A DNA stretch of 14,155 nucleotides from Caldilineae bacterium (GTDB taxonomy: Bacteria; Chloroflexota; Anaerolineae; J102). A program made the translations under genes and the position numbers. This document shows positions 8,412 to 14,155 of the stretch, in pieces (the first letter of the stretch is position 1; every line of letters starts with the position of its first letter). A model generated the notes under the pieces. The model did no database searches. It was not told where the DNA came from and worked only from the letters and a program-made list of their open reading frames with translations. The stretch lies in the NCBI GenBank assembly GCA_011192085.1, contig DUEQ01000267.1:1-14155 (forward strand), given 5' to 3'.

Positions 8412-8463
8412 TGGCGTGGATGGAGTTGAGATGGGAGGGAAACCGTTGGAGATTCGTTGGGAA
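8412..8463 (-). repeat. Repeat-like hemB leader sharing a 12-mer with the hemE leader
   Basis: The hemD-hemB spacer holds the 12-mer ACGAATCTCCAA that also occurs in the hemE leader. ATCTCCA and ATCTCAA are spaced by 21 bp (three heptads). Read in the hemB frame it would encode QRISNG, against LRISNL in the hemE leader. This is a degenerate member of the TCCAATC-type array. Confidence 0.45.
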
Positions 8464-8468
8464 TTCAA

Positions 8469-9254
8469 TCAATGGAATGCATCGGACAACGCCCGCACCA
8501 GGCCCGCGGTGGTGTATTCCTCGGGCACGAGGTCCACATGCAGGCCCGCTTCTCGGGCTGCGGCCGCAGTCACGGGCCCAATACAGGCGATGATCAGGCC
8601 GTCCAGGGCGTCTCGCCCCAGGCCCCCTTCCTGCGCCAGTCTAATGAGCGTGTGGCGCACGGTGGAGGGGCTGGTGAAGGTGATGGCGTGCACCTGGCCT
8701 GCGCGCAGGGCCGCGGGCAGGTCATCGCCGCCCTGACCGATGACCGTCTCATAGGCCGCGATGACGTCCACCTCCACCCCGCGGGCCCGCAGGCCGTCGG
8801 GGAGGACATCGCGAGCCTTCGCAGCCCGGGGCAGCAACACGCGCTGCCCCGCAGGGATGGGCAGGGCTTCCAGCAGGCTCTCGCCCACGGCTTTGGGGGG
8901 CGTCAGGGCTGGCTCCAGGCCCAAACGCTGGCGCACGGCCCGAGCGGTGGCCGGACCCACCGCGGCGATGGCCGGACCGTGGAGGAGGGCCGGGGTGAGG
9001 CCCAGCGTGTCCAGCCGCCGGGCCACAGCCTCCACCGCATTGACGCTGGTGAGGATGAGCCAGTTGTAAGCGGAGACGTGGCGCAAAGCCGCATCCAGGA
9101 GGGTTGGATCCGCGGGGGGCTGGATGGCGATGGCGGGATAAAGCCAGGTGCGGAAGCCCGCGGCCTCCAACAGCGACTTCATCGCGCCTGCCTGATGCAC
9201 GGCCCGGGTGATGACAACGGTGGGGGGAGTGAAAGGGGATGAGGATGTGGTCAT
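8469..9254 (-). CDS. hemD: Uroporphyrinogen-III synthase
   Basis: Closes and inverts ring D of hydroxymethylbilane to give uroporphyrinogen III. The 261 residues fit the family, which is poorly conserved. Visible features are the N-terminal VVITRAVHQAGAM, WLILTSVNAVEAVARRL near 65-81, IAAVGPATARAV near 95-106, AITFTSPSTVRHT, and IACIGPVTAAAAREAGLHVDLVPEEYTTAGLV near the C-terminus. This is the standard two-lobed pattern. The gene lies directly between hemC and hemB. The bases just around the start codon hold CATCCTC twice, 14 bp apart, and no ribosome binding site is evident. Confidence 0.94.
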   Translation of the reverse strand: MTTSSSPFTPPTVVITRAVHQAGAMKSLLEAAGFRTWLYPAIAIQPPADPTLLDAALRHVSAYNWLILTSVNAVEAVARRLDTLGLTPALLHGPAIAAVGPATARAVRQRLGLEPALTPPKAVGESLLEALPIPAGQRVLLPRAAKARDVLPDGLRARGVEVDVIAAYETVIGQGGDDLPAALRAGQVHAITFTSPSTVRHTLIRLAQEGGLGRDALDGLIIACIGPVTAAAAREAGLHVDLVPEEYTTAGLVRALSDAFH

Positions 9255-9267
9255 GAGGATGGTGAGG

Positions 9268-9302
9268 AAAGTAATCCGTGATCAGTATTCAGTGTCAAGT
9301 GT
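9268..9302 (-). repeat. Heptamer array, NNACTGA family, five units (hemC-hemD spacer)
   Basis: Minus-strand units ACACTTG, ACACTGA, ATACTGA, TCACGGA, TTACTTT. It faces a plus-oriented array of the same family at 9320-9354 across 17 bp, and it makes up most of the hemC-hemD spacer. Confidence 0.75.
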
Positions 9303-9310
9303 GACGGGCG

Positions 9311-10264
9311 CTACGTCGATGACGGATTACTGGTTATCGATGACTGATTACTCAAGATATCCGCTGCGCCCCGGGTCAACGCCTCCTCAGCTAACCTCTG
9401 GCCCAGCGCCAGCGGCTCATCCCCCACAGCTTCGACGCGCAGGAGGCGAGCGCCATCGGGCGAGGCCACCAGTCCTCGCAGACGCAAGCCATTCGCGACC
9501 GACTCAGCGTACGCAGCCACAGGGATGGAGCAGCCGCCGCCCAATCCGGCCAGGAACGCGCGCTCAGCCTGGGCCGCCGCGCGGGCGGTGGGATCTTCCA
9601 CTGCGGCCAACAGAGACCGGGTGCGGTCATCATCCGCCCGACACTGCACGCCCAATACGCCCTGCCCCGGCGCGGGCAACATCACCTCGAGAGGCAGATA
9701 CTGGGTCACCACTTCCTCCAATCCCAGGCGCATGACCCCGGCCGCGGCCAGCACCACGGCATCGTACAGCCCCTCGCGGGCCTTGCGGATGCGGGTGTCC
9801 ACATTCCCGCGGATGGGTTTGACCACGAGGTCGGGCCGATAGGCCAGGAGCTGGGCCTGGCGGCGGGGGCTGGAGGTCCCCACCACCGCGCCCGAGGGCA
9901 GCTCATCCAGCGTCCATCCCCCCGGACAGATGAGCGCGTCTCGCACATCGGCGCGCGGGGGCGTGAGCCCGATGACGAGGCCGGGCGCATCCTCCACGGG
10001 CAGGTCCTTGAGGGAATGCACGGCCGCGTCCACCCGGCCCGCCCGCAACGCGGCCTCCAGCTCGGCGGTGAAAAGGCCCTTGCCGCCGATGGCGGGCAGG
10101 GGCTTGTCCAGAATGCGGTCGCCCTGGGTGACGATGACTTCGACGCGAACCTCCAGGCCGGGATGGGCCCGGCGCAGGAGATCGGCCACGTGGTTTGTCT
10201 GCCAACGGGCGAGAGCGGAGGGACGGGTGGCGAACGTGAGATGCATTGAGAGAAGATCGGTCAT
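9311..10264 (-). CDS. hemC: Hydroxymethylbilane synthase (porphobilinogen deaminase)
   Basis: Polymerises four porphobilinogens into the linear tetrapyrrole using a dipyrromethane cofactor. With the ATG at 10264 it has 317 residues. FATRPSALARWQT opens the conserved part. DAAVHSLKDLP carries the catalytic Asp (residue 87), VVGTSSPRRQAQ the substrate Arg pair, and LPAPGQGVLGVQ follows. The cofactor-binding cysteine is C245 in GLGGGCSIP. An ATG at 10246 (MHLTFATRP) is also possible; the TTG at 10300 is less likely. The last 13 residues (SNQSSITSNPSST) are encoded by a heptamer array and extend past the normal family end. It is the first gene of the hem operon, after a leader of about 265 bp. 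Confidence 0.96.
   Translation of the reverse strand: MTDLLSMHLTFATRPSALARWQTNHVADLLRRAHPGLEVRVEVIVTQGDRILDKPLPAIGGKGLFTAELEAALRAGRVDAAVHSLKDLPVEDAPGLVIGLTPPRADVRDALICPGGWTLDELPSGAVVGTSSPRRQAQLLAYRPDLVVKPIRGNVDTRIRKAREGLYDAVVLAAAGVMRLGLEEVVTQYLPLEVMLPAPGQGVLGVQCRADDDRTRSLLAAVEDPTARAAAQAERAFLAGLGGGCSIPVAAYAESVANGLRLRGLVASPDGARLLRVEAVGDEPLALGQRLAEEALTRGAADILSNQSSITSNPSST
9320..9354 (+). repeat. Heptamer array, NNACTGA family, encoding the HemC C-terminal tail
   Basis: Plus-strand units TGACGGA, TTACTGG, TTATCGA, TGACTGA, TTACTCA, all inside the 3' end of hemC. The units are more degenerate than in the other arrays, which fits an older insertion now under coding constraint. Confidence 0.7.
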
Positions 10265-10449
10265 GAAGAGGGCGGTAGGGGGCCTGTAGAGGATAAACAA
10301 AACTTATAAAAATCTACCAAAAACTCAGTATTCATTTGTCTAAGTAAACTTTATCACATTCCCCGGCGCATCCCCAAACATTTTTGCCCATAACCCCCCC
10401 AAAAACTAAAGAAAGAGGTTAAATAAACATGAAAGGATCATAAAACATC
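10265..10449 (-). promoter_or_regulatory. AT-rich leader and probable hem operon promoter region
   Basis: There is no gene here. The segment is strikingly AT-rich against its surroundings, as expected for the promoter of the nine-gene operon. A weak candidate on the minus strand is TTGGTA (10315-10320), 17 bp, TTTATC (10292-10297), which would give a leader of about 20 nt before hemC. A TATAAG (10303-10308) is nearby without a good partner. One isolated NNACTGA unit lies near 10325-10335. The exact promoter is not resolved by reading. Confidence 0.4.
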
Positions 10450-10499
10450 GCGGAAAGCGGCCATCGAGGAAGCGTTTGCTTCCGAAAGCCGCTCTCCGC
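10450..10499 (-). terminator. Strong interrupted hairpin, probable terminator of the amidohydrolase gene
   Basis: Three paired segments are nested: GCGGA with TCCGC (10450-10454 and 10495-10499), AGCGGC with GCCGCT (10456-10461 and 10488-10493), and GGAAGC with GCTTCC (10468-10473 and 10478-10483) around the loop GTTT. On the minus strand it is followed by a short T-containing stretch (GATGTTTTAT) and starts 31 bp after the amidohydrolase stop codon. A role in the leader of the hem operon is an alternative. Confidence 0.5.
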
Positions 10500-10530
10500 C
10501 TCAGTTATGTCCATCCGAAAAAGCGTCACC

Positions 10531-11412
10531 TCACTGAGGCTGCCGGGCATTTTCCTCCTCCAATCGCCAGTAAAGCGCCTGGATGGCCTCCCAGATGGCC
10601 TCGCGCAACGCCTCGATCTGCTCCATGTTGGGTGGCTGCGGCGGTGTGTTCTCATCCTGCCGCCCCACGTACATGGCCCGACTGACCTCGATCATAGCCC
10701 AGGGCTGCTCTCCTCCCGTCCCATGCGCGGTCAGGTCCCAACCGCCCCAGTAAGGGTCGTTGAGGGCGACCGGGCCCGGCTCCTCCACCTCGCACAGCGC
10801 GGGGATGCGCGCCAGGCGCCGCCCGATCTCGCTCCCCAGAAACTGCAAATGCTCCGCCTGCATGGTGGTGCGAGGATAGCCATTGCGGAGATGCCCGCGC
10901 GCATCCCCCAGGTTGGAGACGCAGCCGCGGGGGCGGATTTTCTGTTGCGGATCGTACTTCTTGGGCCCGCGCGCGGCCATGCTGTGCGCATCGATGACCA
11001 GCCGGATGTCGGGATTGCGGGCGATGTCGGCCAGTTGTTCGTGCCAGGGATGCCAATAGCGGCGCACCAGCTCCCGCTCTACGCGCAGATCGGGCTGCTG
11101 ACCCGGCTTGAAGATGGTCTGACCGTAGCTGGTGACGTCCTTGATCACGCCATCGCCGATGCGCTTGAGCATGCCCGGATCGTCGGGCCGATTGACGTCG
11201 ATGAGCGCGCGGGCGTAGGGAAAGCGCACCCAGTGCGTCACCCGATCGCGGAAGTCGAAGATGAGGTCGGTGTAGATATCCGCTTCATTGAAGAGCTGGC
11301 CTTCGTCAATGGCCAATCTGCCCTCGAACTCGGGGGGGACATCCATGCTCGCATGGGGAAGGATGATGGCGATGGGGAGTTTGTCGTCGTTGAAGGCGTG
11401 TTCTGTTTTCAT
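10531..11412 (-). CDS. N-formylglutamate amidohydrolase family protein
   Basis: The family hydrolyses N-formylglutamate to glutamate and formate at the end of one histidine-degradation route, using a bound metal. From the ATG at 11412 there are 293 residues, normal for the family. Visible motifs are ILPHASMDVP at 17-26, EADIYTDL at 43-50, DVNRPDDPG at 72-80, the DAHSM metal-binding segment at 141-145, and IEVSRAMY near the end. AGGA lies about 9 bp before this ATG and supports it over a GTG at 11427. No hut genes adjoin it, so the actual substrate is open. It sits between two terminator-like hairpins, which suggests its own transcription unit. Confidence 0.85.
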   Translation of the reverse strand: MKTEHAFNDDKLPIAIILPHASMDVPPEFEGRLAIDEGQLFNEADIYTDLIFDFRDRVTHWVRFPYARALIDVNRPDDPGMLKRIGDGVIKDVTSYGQTIFKPGQQPDLRVERELVRRYWHPWHEQLADIARNPDIRLVIDAHSMAARGPKKYDPQQKIRPRGCVSNLGDARGHLRNGYPRTTMQAEHLQFLGSEIGRRLARIPALCEVEEPGPVALNDPYWGGWDLTAHGTGGEQPWAMIEVSRAMYVGRQDENTPPQPPNMEQIEALREAIWEAIQALYWRLEEENARQPQ

Positions 11413-11472
11413 GGCCCTATCCTGCACGGTGTGAAGAAACGCGTCGCACCAGATAGACCGGGATATGCGAAA

Positions 11473-11511
11473 AGGTGCGACTTGACCGAAATGGCTGCGT
11501 CAGTCGCACCT
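11473..11511 (-). terminator. Rho-independent terminator-like inverted repeat
   Basis: The 10-bp perfect arms AGGTGCGACT and AGTCGCACCT (11502-11511 and 11473-11482) enclose a 19-nt loop with a small inner GAC/GTC pair. On the minus strand the right arm ends in TTTT. It starts 2 bp past the remnant gene's stop codon. A third copy of GGTGCGAC lies 25-30 bp further on, so this may also belong to a dispersed repeat. Confidence 0.6.
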
Positions 11512-11513
11512 GT

Positions 11514-11760
11514 TCATTTTGAATACGTTTCGGGATCGTCTGAGGTTCCATGGAGGCGACGGGCTGATGCCGAGGCGGGCGCGTCGGAGCAGATCTCCCG
11601 CTTGACCGTGATGAGCGCCACGTCATCCTGCTTCTCGACGGTGACATGGACGTTGCGCGCGCCGACAGCTTCGGCCCGGGCTTTGAGAAATCGGGGGCGG
11701 TCAGATAACGGAATATGTGTCGGGATCGGACTGATAGATAGCTTTGGTGTGGATTTTCAT
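11514..11760 (-). pseudogene. Frameshifted and truncated SRPBCC/DUF2505-like gene
   Basis: After a good ribosome binding site (AAAGGA, 6 bp before the ATG at 11760) the frame reads MKIHTKAIYQSDPDT and then stops soon after. The next frame continues with FRYLTAPDF, and the third with LKARAEAVGARNVHVTVEKQ and further residues to a TGA at 11516-11514. Spliced together these give one coherent protein start of about 80 residues. The sequence pattern (x-DPD-x-x-F-x-x-LTxPDFLxARAEAxGA) resembles the DUF2505 group of SRPBCC proteins, from memory. Two single-base losses explain both shifts, and the C-terminal half is missing. It is probably a decayed gene downstream of the ResB-like gene; sequencing errors are the alternative. 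Confidence 0.6.
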
Positions 11761-11837
11761 GGTGCGTCCTTTGGGGGTTGGGAAATAGGGAATGGCTAGC
11801 GGGATTTGCAGGCTCCACAGCTATCGTCTGGCGTGCG

Positions 11838-13151
11838 TCAATGCGTGGAGGTAAGATCATCGAGAAGGCGTTGGAAGAGCGAACGCGTGCGGGCCGCGCC
11901 TTGCCAACGCAGAGCCATGCCCGCGTCATTGACTCGCACGCCCACTCGCCAATAGGGCCGACGCCAGCGCGCCATCAGCCCCGCCAGCATCAGCAGGCCC
12001 GCGAGCGGCAGCAGCCAGGTCCACGGACGTCCCTGAGCCCGTAAGGTCACGTAGGAGGTGGGAGCCACCTGCAGGATGAGCGTCTCGTCAATGGGCAACG
12101 CCGCGGGATCGCGCACATCCTGCGAGAAGAGAATCTGGTTATCGGCATCCAGGGCCTGGACGCGCACGCCGCCATCATCCAGGGCCACAAGGCGAAAGGC
12201 GAGATTGGCCTCGGGCGCGGCAATAACCCGCTCGCTGCGGCTTTCGGGGAAGTGCACCACGAGCTGTCGGGCCACACGGGCGCTTTCTTCAATAGCCTGA
12301 AGTTGCAAGGGACGCCCATCCGCCAGCAGGACCACCCTCGCCGCCCGACCCGAGGCGATCACCCGGATGGAGACGCCATCGCTACGCACGCTGCCTCGCG
12401 ACACAGGCGTCGCGACCAGGGGACAACAGAGCGCAAGCTGCGACGCATCCTCGTTCAGGGAGACGTCCCTGGCCGCGTAGGGCGTGAGTGAGGCGCTCTG
12501 GCCTGGGTCCAGCACGATGGGATCGATCTGCCAGCCGCTGTACAGGTTCAGCAACAAGGCAGCCAAGGCCGTCAACAATCCTAGCTCCCAGGCCAATCCC
12601 AACCATTGCGCCCGATGGTGACAGTCGCACATCCCCAACGAGATGACCTCACCCGCCTCGAATGCAGTTCGGGGGCCAGCGCAGATAGCGGCGCACTCTT
12701 CCTGCCAGGTCGCGTCCGAAGCCGGGGAATCGACGACTGCATCCCAGGCATGGAGGCCGGGCAGCCAGCGTTCGGGCGAGTCCAGCTCCCGCACGAGCCA
12801 GGCCCGCAGCGCGCCCCCCGCCAGATGCAGGAGCAACACAGCCGCGTACAGGGGCAGCAGCGCCCGCAGCGCCAGATTGTGGGCCAGATCGAACAGCCCT
12901 AAAGCGCGAAACACGCGGCCGCCCGGCATGGCCGAGGCCGCCGAATCCAGCCAAGTCGCCGCGGCCAGGGGGTCGTTGGCCAACGCGGTGGGTAGCTGAG
13001 GCAGCCCCAGATGCGCAGCTAGCACGCCAGCAACCAACGTGGTCAATATCGCCCACAGCACGGGGTGCGCCAACGCCCGCCACACCTTTTCTAATAGTGA
13101 TGGCGCCCCTTCGGGGGCCGATTGGATGAGGGTGGGCGCGGTTTCTTTCAT
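11838..13151 (-). CDS. ResB-like four-helix membrane protein (cytochrome c biogenesis type)
   Basis: ResB/Ccs1 proteins hold apocytochrome c and heme during system II cytochrome c maturation. From the ATG at 13151 the protein has 437 residues. Hydrophobic helices lie at about 28-48, 90-112, 182-204 and 377-396, with a large, probably extracytoplasmic beta-rich domain at 205-376 and a C-terminal tail (WRRPYWRVGVRV) typical of the family. This topology and tail are the basis of the call; sequence identity is weak. The segment MCDCHHR just before helix 3 is unusual. Histidines near the membrane (H29, H91, H109) could bind heme. No ResC/CcsA partner is visible. The promoter at 13213-13241 excludes the longer frame start at 13241. 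Confidence 0.55.
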   Translation of the reverse strand: MKETAPTLIQSAPEGAPSLLEKVWRALAHPVLWAILTTLVAGVLAAHLGLPQLPTALANDPLAAATWLDSAASAMPGGRVFRALGLFDLAHNLALRALLPLYAAVLLLHLAGGALRAWLVRELDSPERWLPGLHAWDAVVDSPASDATWQEECAAICAGPRTAFEAGEVISLGMCDCHHRAQWLGLAWELGLLTALAALLLNLYSGWQIDPIVLDPGQSASLTPYAARDVSLNEDASQLALCCPLVATPVSRGSVRSDGVSIRVIASGRAARVVLLADGRPLQLQAIEESARVARQLVVHFPESRSERVIAAPEANLAFRLVALDDGGVRVQALDADNQILFSQDVRDPAALPIDETLILQVAPTSYVTLRAQGRPWTWLLPLAGLLMLAGLMARWRRPYWRVGVRVNDAGMALRWQGAARTRSLFQRLLDDLTSTH

Positions 13152-13212
13152 ACAGACTTCACGGGCGGCTGCCCATCGATGAAAAGATGATGGAGGGCAG
13201 AAAGCGTCTCCC

Positions 13213-13241
13213 AGTATAGGCCCTGACCTCGCCCATGTCAA
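13213..13241 (-). promoter_or_regulatory. Near-consensus sigma-70-type promoter for the ResB-like gene
   Basis: On the minus strand TTGACA (13236-13241) and TATACT (13213-13218) are separated by exactly 17 bp. Transcription would start near 13206, about 55 nt before the ATG at 13151. This is the best promoter match in the window. Confidence 0.75.
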
Positions 13242-13259
13242 TTTGACTGGGCGGTCAAA
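13242..13259. promoter_or_regulatory. Palindrome TTTGAC-N6-GTCAAA, candidate operator
   Basis: TTTGACTGGGCGGTCAAA is an 18-bp inverted repeat with one mismatched pair near the centre (TTGACTG against CGGTCAA). It abuts the -35 box of the ResB-like promoter. The shape is typical of TetR-family operators; the regulator is not in the window. Confidence 0.45.
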
Positions 13260-13407
13260 AGGCGAATGAGCGTTTGGGCGTTTCTATGAGAATCTCACGC
13301 CATCATGATAGGCTATGAGGTGCATTCGCCATCGCCCTTGCCATCGCCGTTCAGGCTGGCGATATCTTTCCGCAAGCGACGTCAACGCTCCCGGACGCGA
13401 GGATACC
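13260..13407 (+). promoter_or_regulatory. Upstream region of yjbQ
   Basis: Together with 13152-13259 this is the divergent intergenic region. Here I see a small perfect inverted repeat TGAGAATCTCA (13287-13297) and the palindrome ATCATGAT near 13302-13309. No clear plus-strand -35/-10 pair could be picked, so the yjbQ promoter remains unassigned. Confidence 0.3.
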
Positions 13408-13830
13408 ATGTGGATTCAGAAAATCATTCATCTCCGCCCGCGGCCGCGCGGGTTTCACCTCATCACCGATGAGATCCTGCGCGAGACGCCCGAGATCAGG
13501 CAGTTTCGCGTGGGGCTCATGCATATCTTCATCCAACACACCTCCGCCTCGCTGGCCCTGAATGAGCACGCGGATACCACCGTGCGGGCCGATATGGAGG
13601 CGCACTTCAGCAGGCATCTGGTCCCGCCCGACATGCCCTACTTCAGCCACACCTATGAAGGCCCCGATGACATGCCCGCGCATATCAAAAGCGTCCTCAT
13701 CGGCAGCTCTCTCACGCTTCCCATCACCAACGGACGATTGAATCTGGGAACCTGGCAGGGCATCTATCTGGGCGAGCATCGGGACCGGGCCCGCAGTCGT
13801 CGCATTGTCGTCACCATCTTCGGGGATTAA
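13408..13830 (+). CDS. YjbQ/UPF0047 family protein (secondary thiamine-phosphate synthase type)
   Basis: A small single-domain protein of 140 residues, the normal family length. E. coli YjbQ has weak thiamine-phosphate synthase activity; the true role is uncertain. The ATG at 13408 has a good ribosome binding site (GAGGA, 4 bp spacing) and begins MWIQKIIHLRPRPRGFHLIT, the usual start. An earlier in-frame ATG at 13315 lacks this support. Conserved features are the HTSASLALNEHAD segment, HTYEGPDDMPAHIKSVLIGSS, and ITNGRLNLGTWQGIYLGEHRD near the C-terminus, including the likely active-site His and Asp residues. It is divergent from the ResB-like gene. Confidence 0.92.
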   Translation: MWIQKIIHLRPRPRGFHLITDEILRETPEIRQFRVGLMHIFIQHTSASLALNEHADTTVRADMEAHFSRHLVPPDMPYFSHTYEGPDDMPAHIKSVLIGSSLTLPITNGRLNLGTWQGIYLGEHRDRARSRRIVVTIFGD

Positions 13831-13862
13831 GTTCGCGCCATCTTTTCGATCCTTCTCCCCTT

Positions 13863-13873
13863 TGTGGTATACT
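13863..13873 (+). promoter_or_regulatory. Extended -10 promoter candidate for the last gene
   Basis: TGGTATACT has the TGN extension before a TATACT -10 box, 41 bp before the ATG at 13915. No good -35 box is present, as is common for extended -10 promoters. Confidence 0.45.
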
Positions 13874-13914
13874 TGCCTCCGAACTCATCTTCGTTCCCTC
13901 ACACCATTGCTTTT

Positions 13915-14155
13915 ATGAAAGAGCGACGCTATCAGCCTCGACGACGACAACAGCGCCCCCGCTCCCCTTGGGCGGCATTGCTGATTCCCTTTCTAGCCAT
14001 CGTAATCACGGGCGGGTTGTTCTATGTGTTGGCAACCATGCTGGGCGGCGGCGTGATTCCTACGCCCACGCCCACGGTCGCCGTCAGCGAGGAGCCCCAG
14101 AGCCAACCCACGCCCACGAAGCCCACGCCCACCCCCACGCCTGCGGAACCCACGC
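13915..14155 (+). CDS. Single-pass membrane protein with Pro-Thr-rich linker, N-terminal part
   Basis: The frame from ATG 13915 stays open to the window end (80 codons). A basic cytoplasmic tail (KERRYQPRRRQQRPR) is followed by one hydrophobic helix at about 19-43 and then a Thr-Pro-rich low-complexity linker (PTPTPTV, PTPTKPTPTPTPAEPT). The positive charges before the helix predict an outside C-terminus. Such linkers commonly tether secreted or cell-wall domains in Chloroflexota and Gram-positive bacteria. The functional domain lies beyond the window, so no function can be given. There is no obvious ribosome binding site. Confidence 0.65.
   Translation, partial: MKERRYQPRRRQQRPRSPWAALLIPFLAIVITGGLFYVLATMLGGGVIPTPTPTVAVSEEPQSQPTPTKPTPTPTPAEPT

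Noticed and set aside
3412..9354. CRISPR array
   Set aside because: Units are 7 bp, contiguous, degenerate and in both orientations; there are no long repeats with unique spacers and no cas genes.
10430..10443. Mini leader peptide MKGS on the plus strand after an AGAGG sequence
   Set aside because: No plus-strand gene follows, so a leader-peptide role has no target.
10507..11799. 430-residue open frame on the plus strand
   Set aside because: It covers the amidohydrolase gene, the terminator repeat and the remnant gene in antisense and shows no family motif.
11417..11929. 170-residue open frame on the minus strand
   Set aside because: It runs out of frame across the end of the ResB-like gene, the remnant and the terminator; only its FRYLTAPDF part is coding-like and belongs to the frameshifted remnant.
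13152..13241. Longer start of the ResB-like gene at 13241
   Set aside because: That start lies in the -35 box of its own near-consensus promoter.

Overview
The window is GC-rich, dense with genes and almost entirely on the minus strand from base 1 to about 13150. A thiamine-phosphate synthase-type gene (yjbQ) and the start of a membrane protein lie on the plus strand at the right edge. The GC bias, the operon make-up and the Pro-Thr-rich linker of the last protein point to a member of Chloroflexota (Anaerolineae or a related class). That assignment is inferred from sequence style, not from a marker gene.

The main content is a nine-gene tetrapyrrole operon. In transcription order it reads hemC, hemD, hemB, a radical SAM/SPASM gene, hemE, hemY, hemL, hemA and hemH, with hemH cut by the window's left edge. 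HemA and HemL make 5-aminolevulinate by the C5 route. HemB, HemC and HemD build uroporphyrinogen III, and HemE decarboxylates it to coproporphyrinogen III. HemY oxidises the porphyrinogen and HemH inserts iron. No recognisable HemF or HemN is present. The only redox enzyme of unknown role is the radical SAM protein between hemB and hemE.

Upstream of the operon (10265-10530) is an AT-rich leader and a strong 50-nt hairpin. Beyond it, in the same direction, lie an N-formylglutamate amidohydrolase gene, a terminator-like inverted repeat, a small frameshifted gene remnant resembling SRPBCC/DUF2505 proteins, and a ResB-like four-helix membrane protein. The ResB-like gene has a near-consensus promoter with a palindrome just upstream of its -35 box.

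The most unusual property is a set of short arrays with a 7-bp period in nearly every junction of the hem operon. Several sequence families are involved: NNACTGA, GATGGAC, TCCAATC/ATCTCCA, TGGCCAT and CTTCGCG/TCTTTGC. The arrays do not only sit between genes. One lies in frame inside hemY and adds about 14 codons. Others supply the stop codon or C-terminal residues of hemC, hemE and hemY, and others supply alternative N-termini of hemE, hemB, hemL and the radical SAM gene. This looks like spread of a repeat family into an essential operon.
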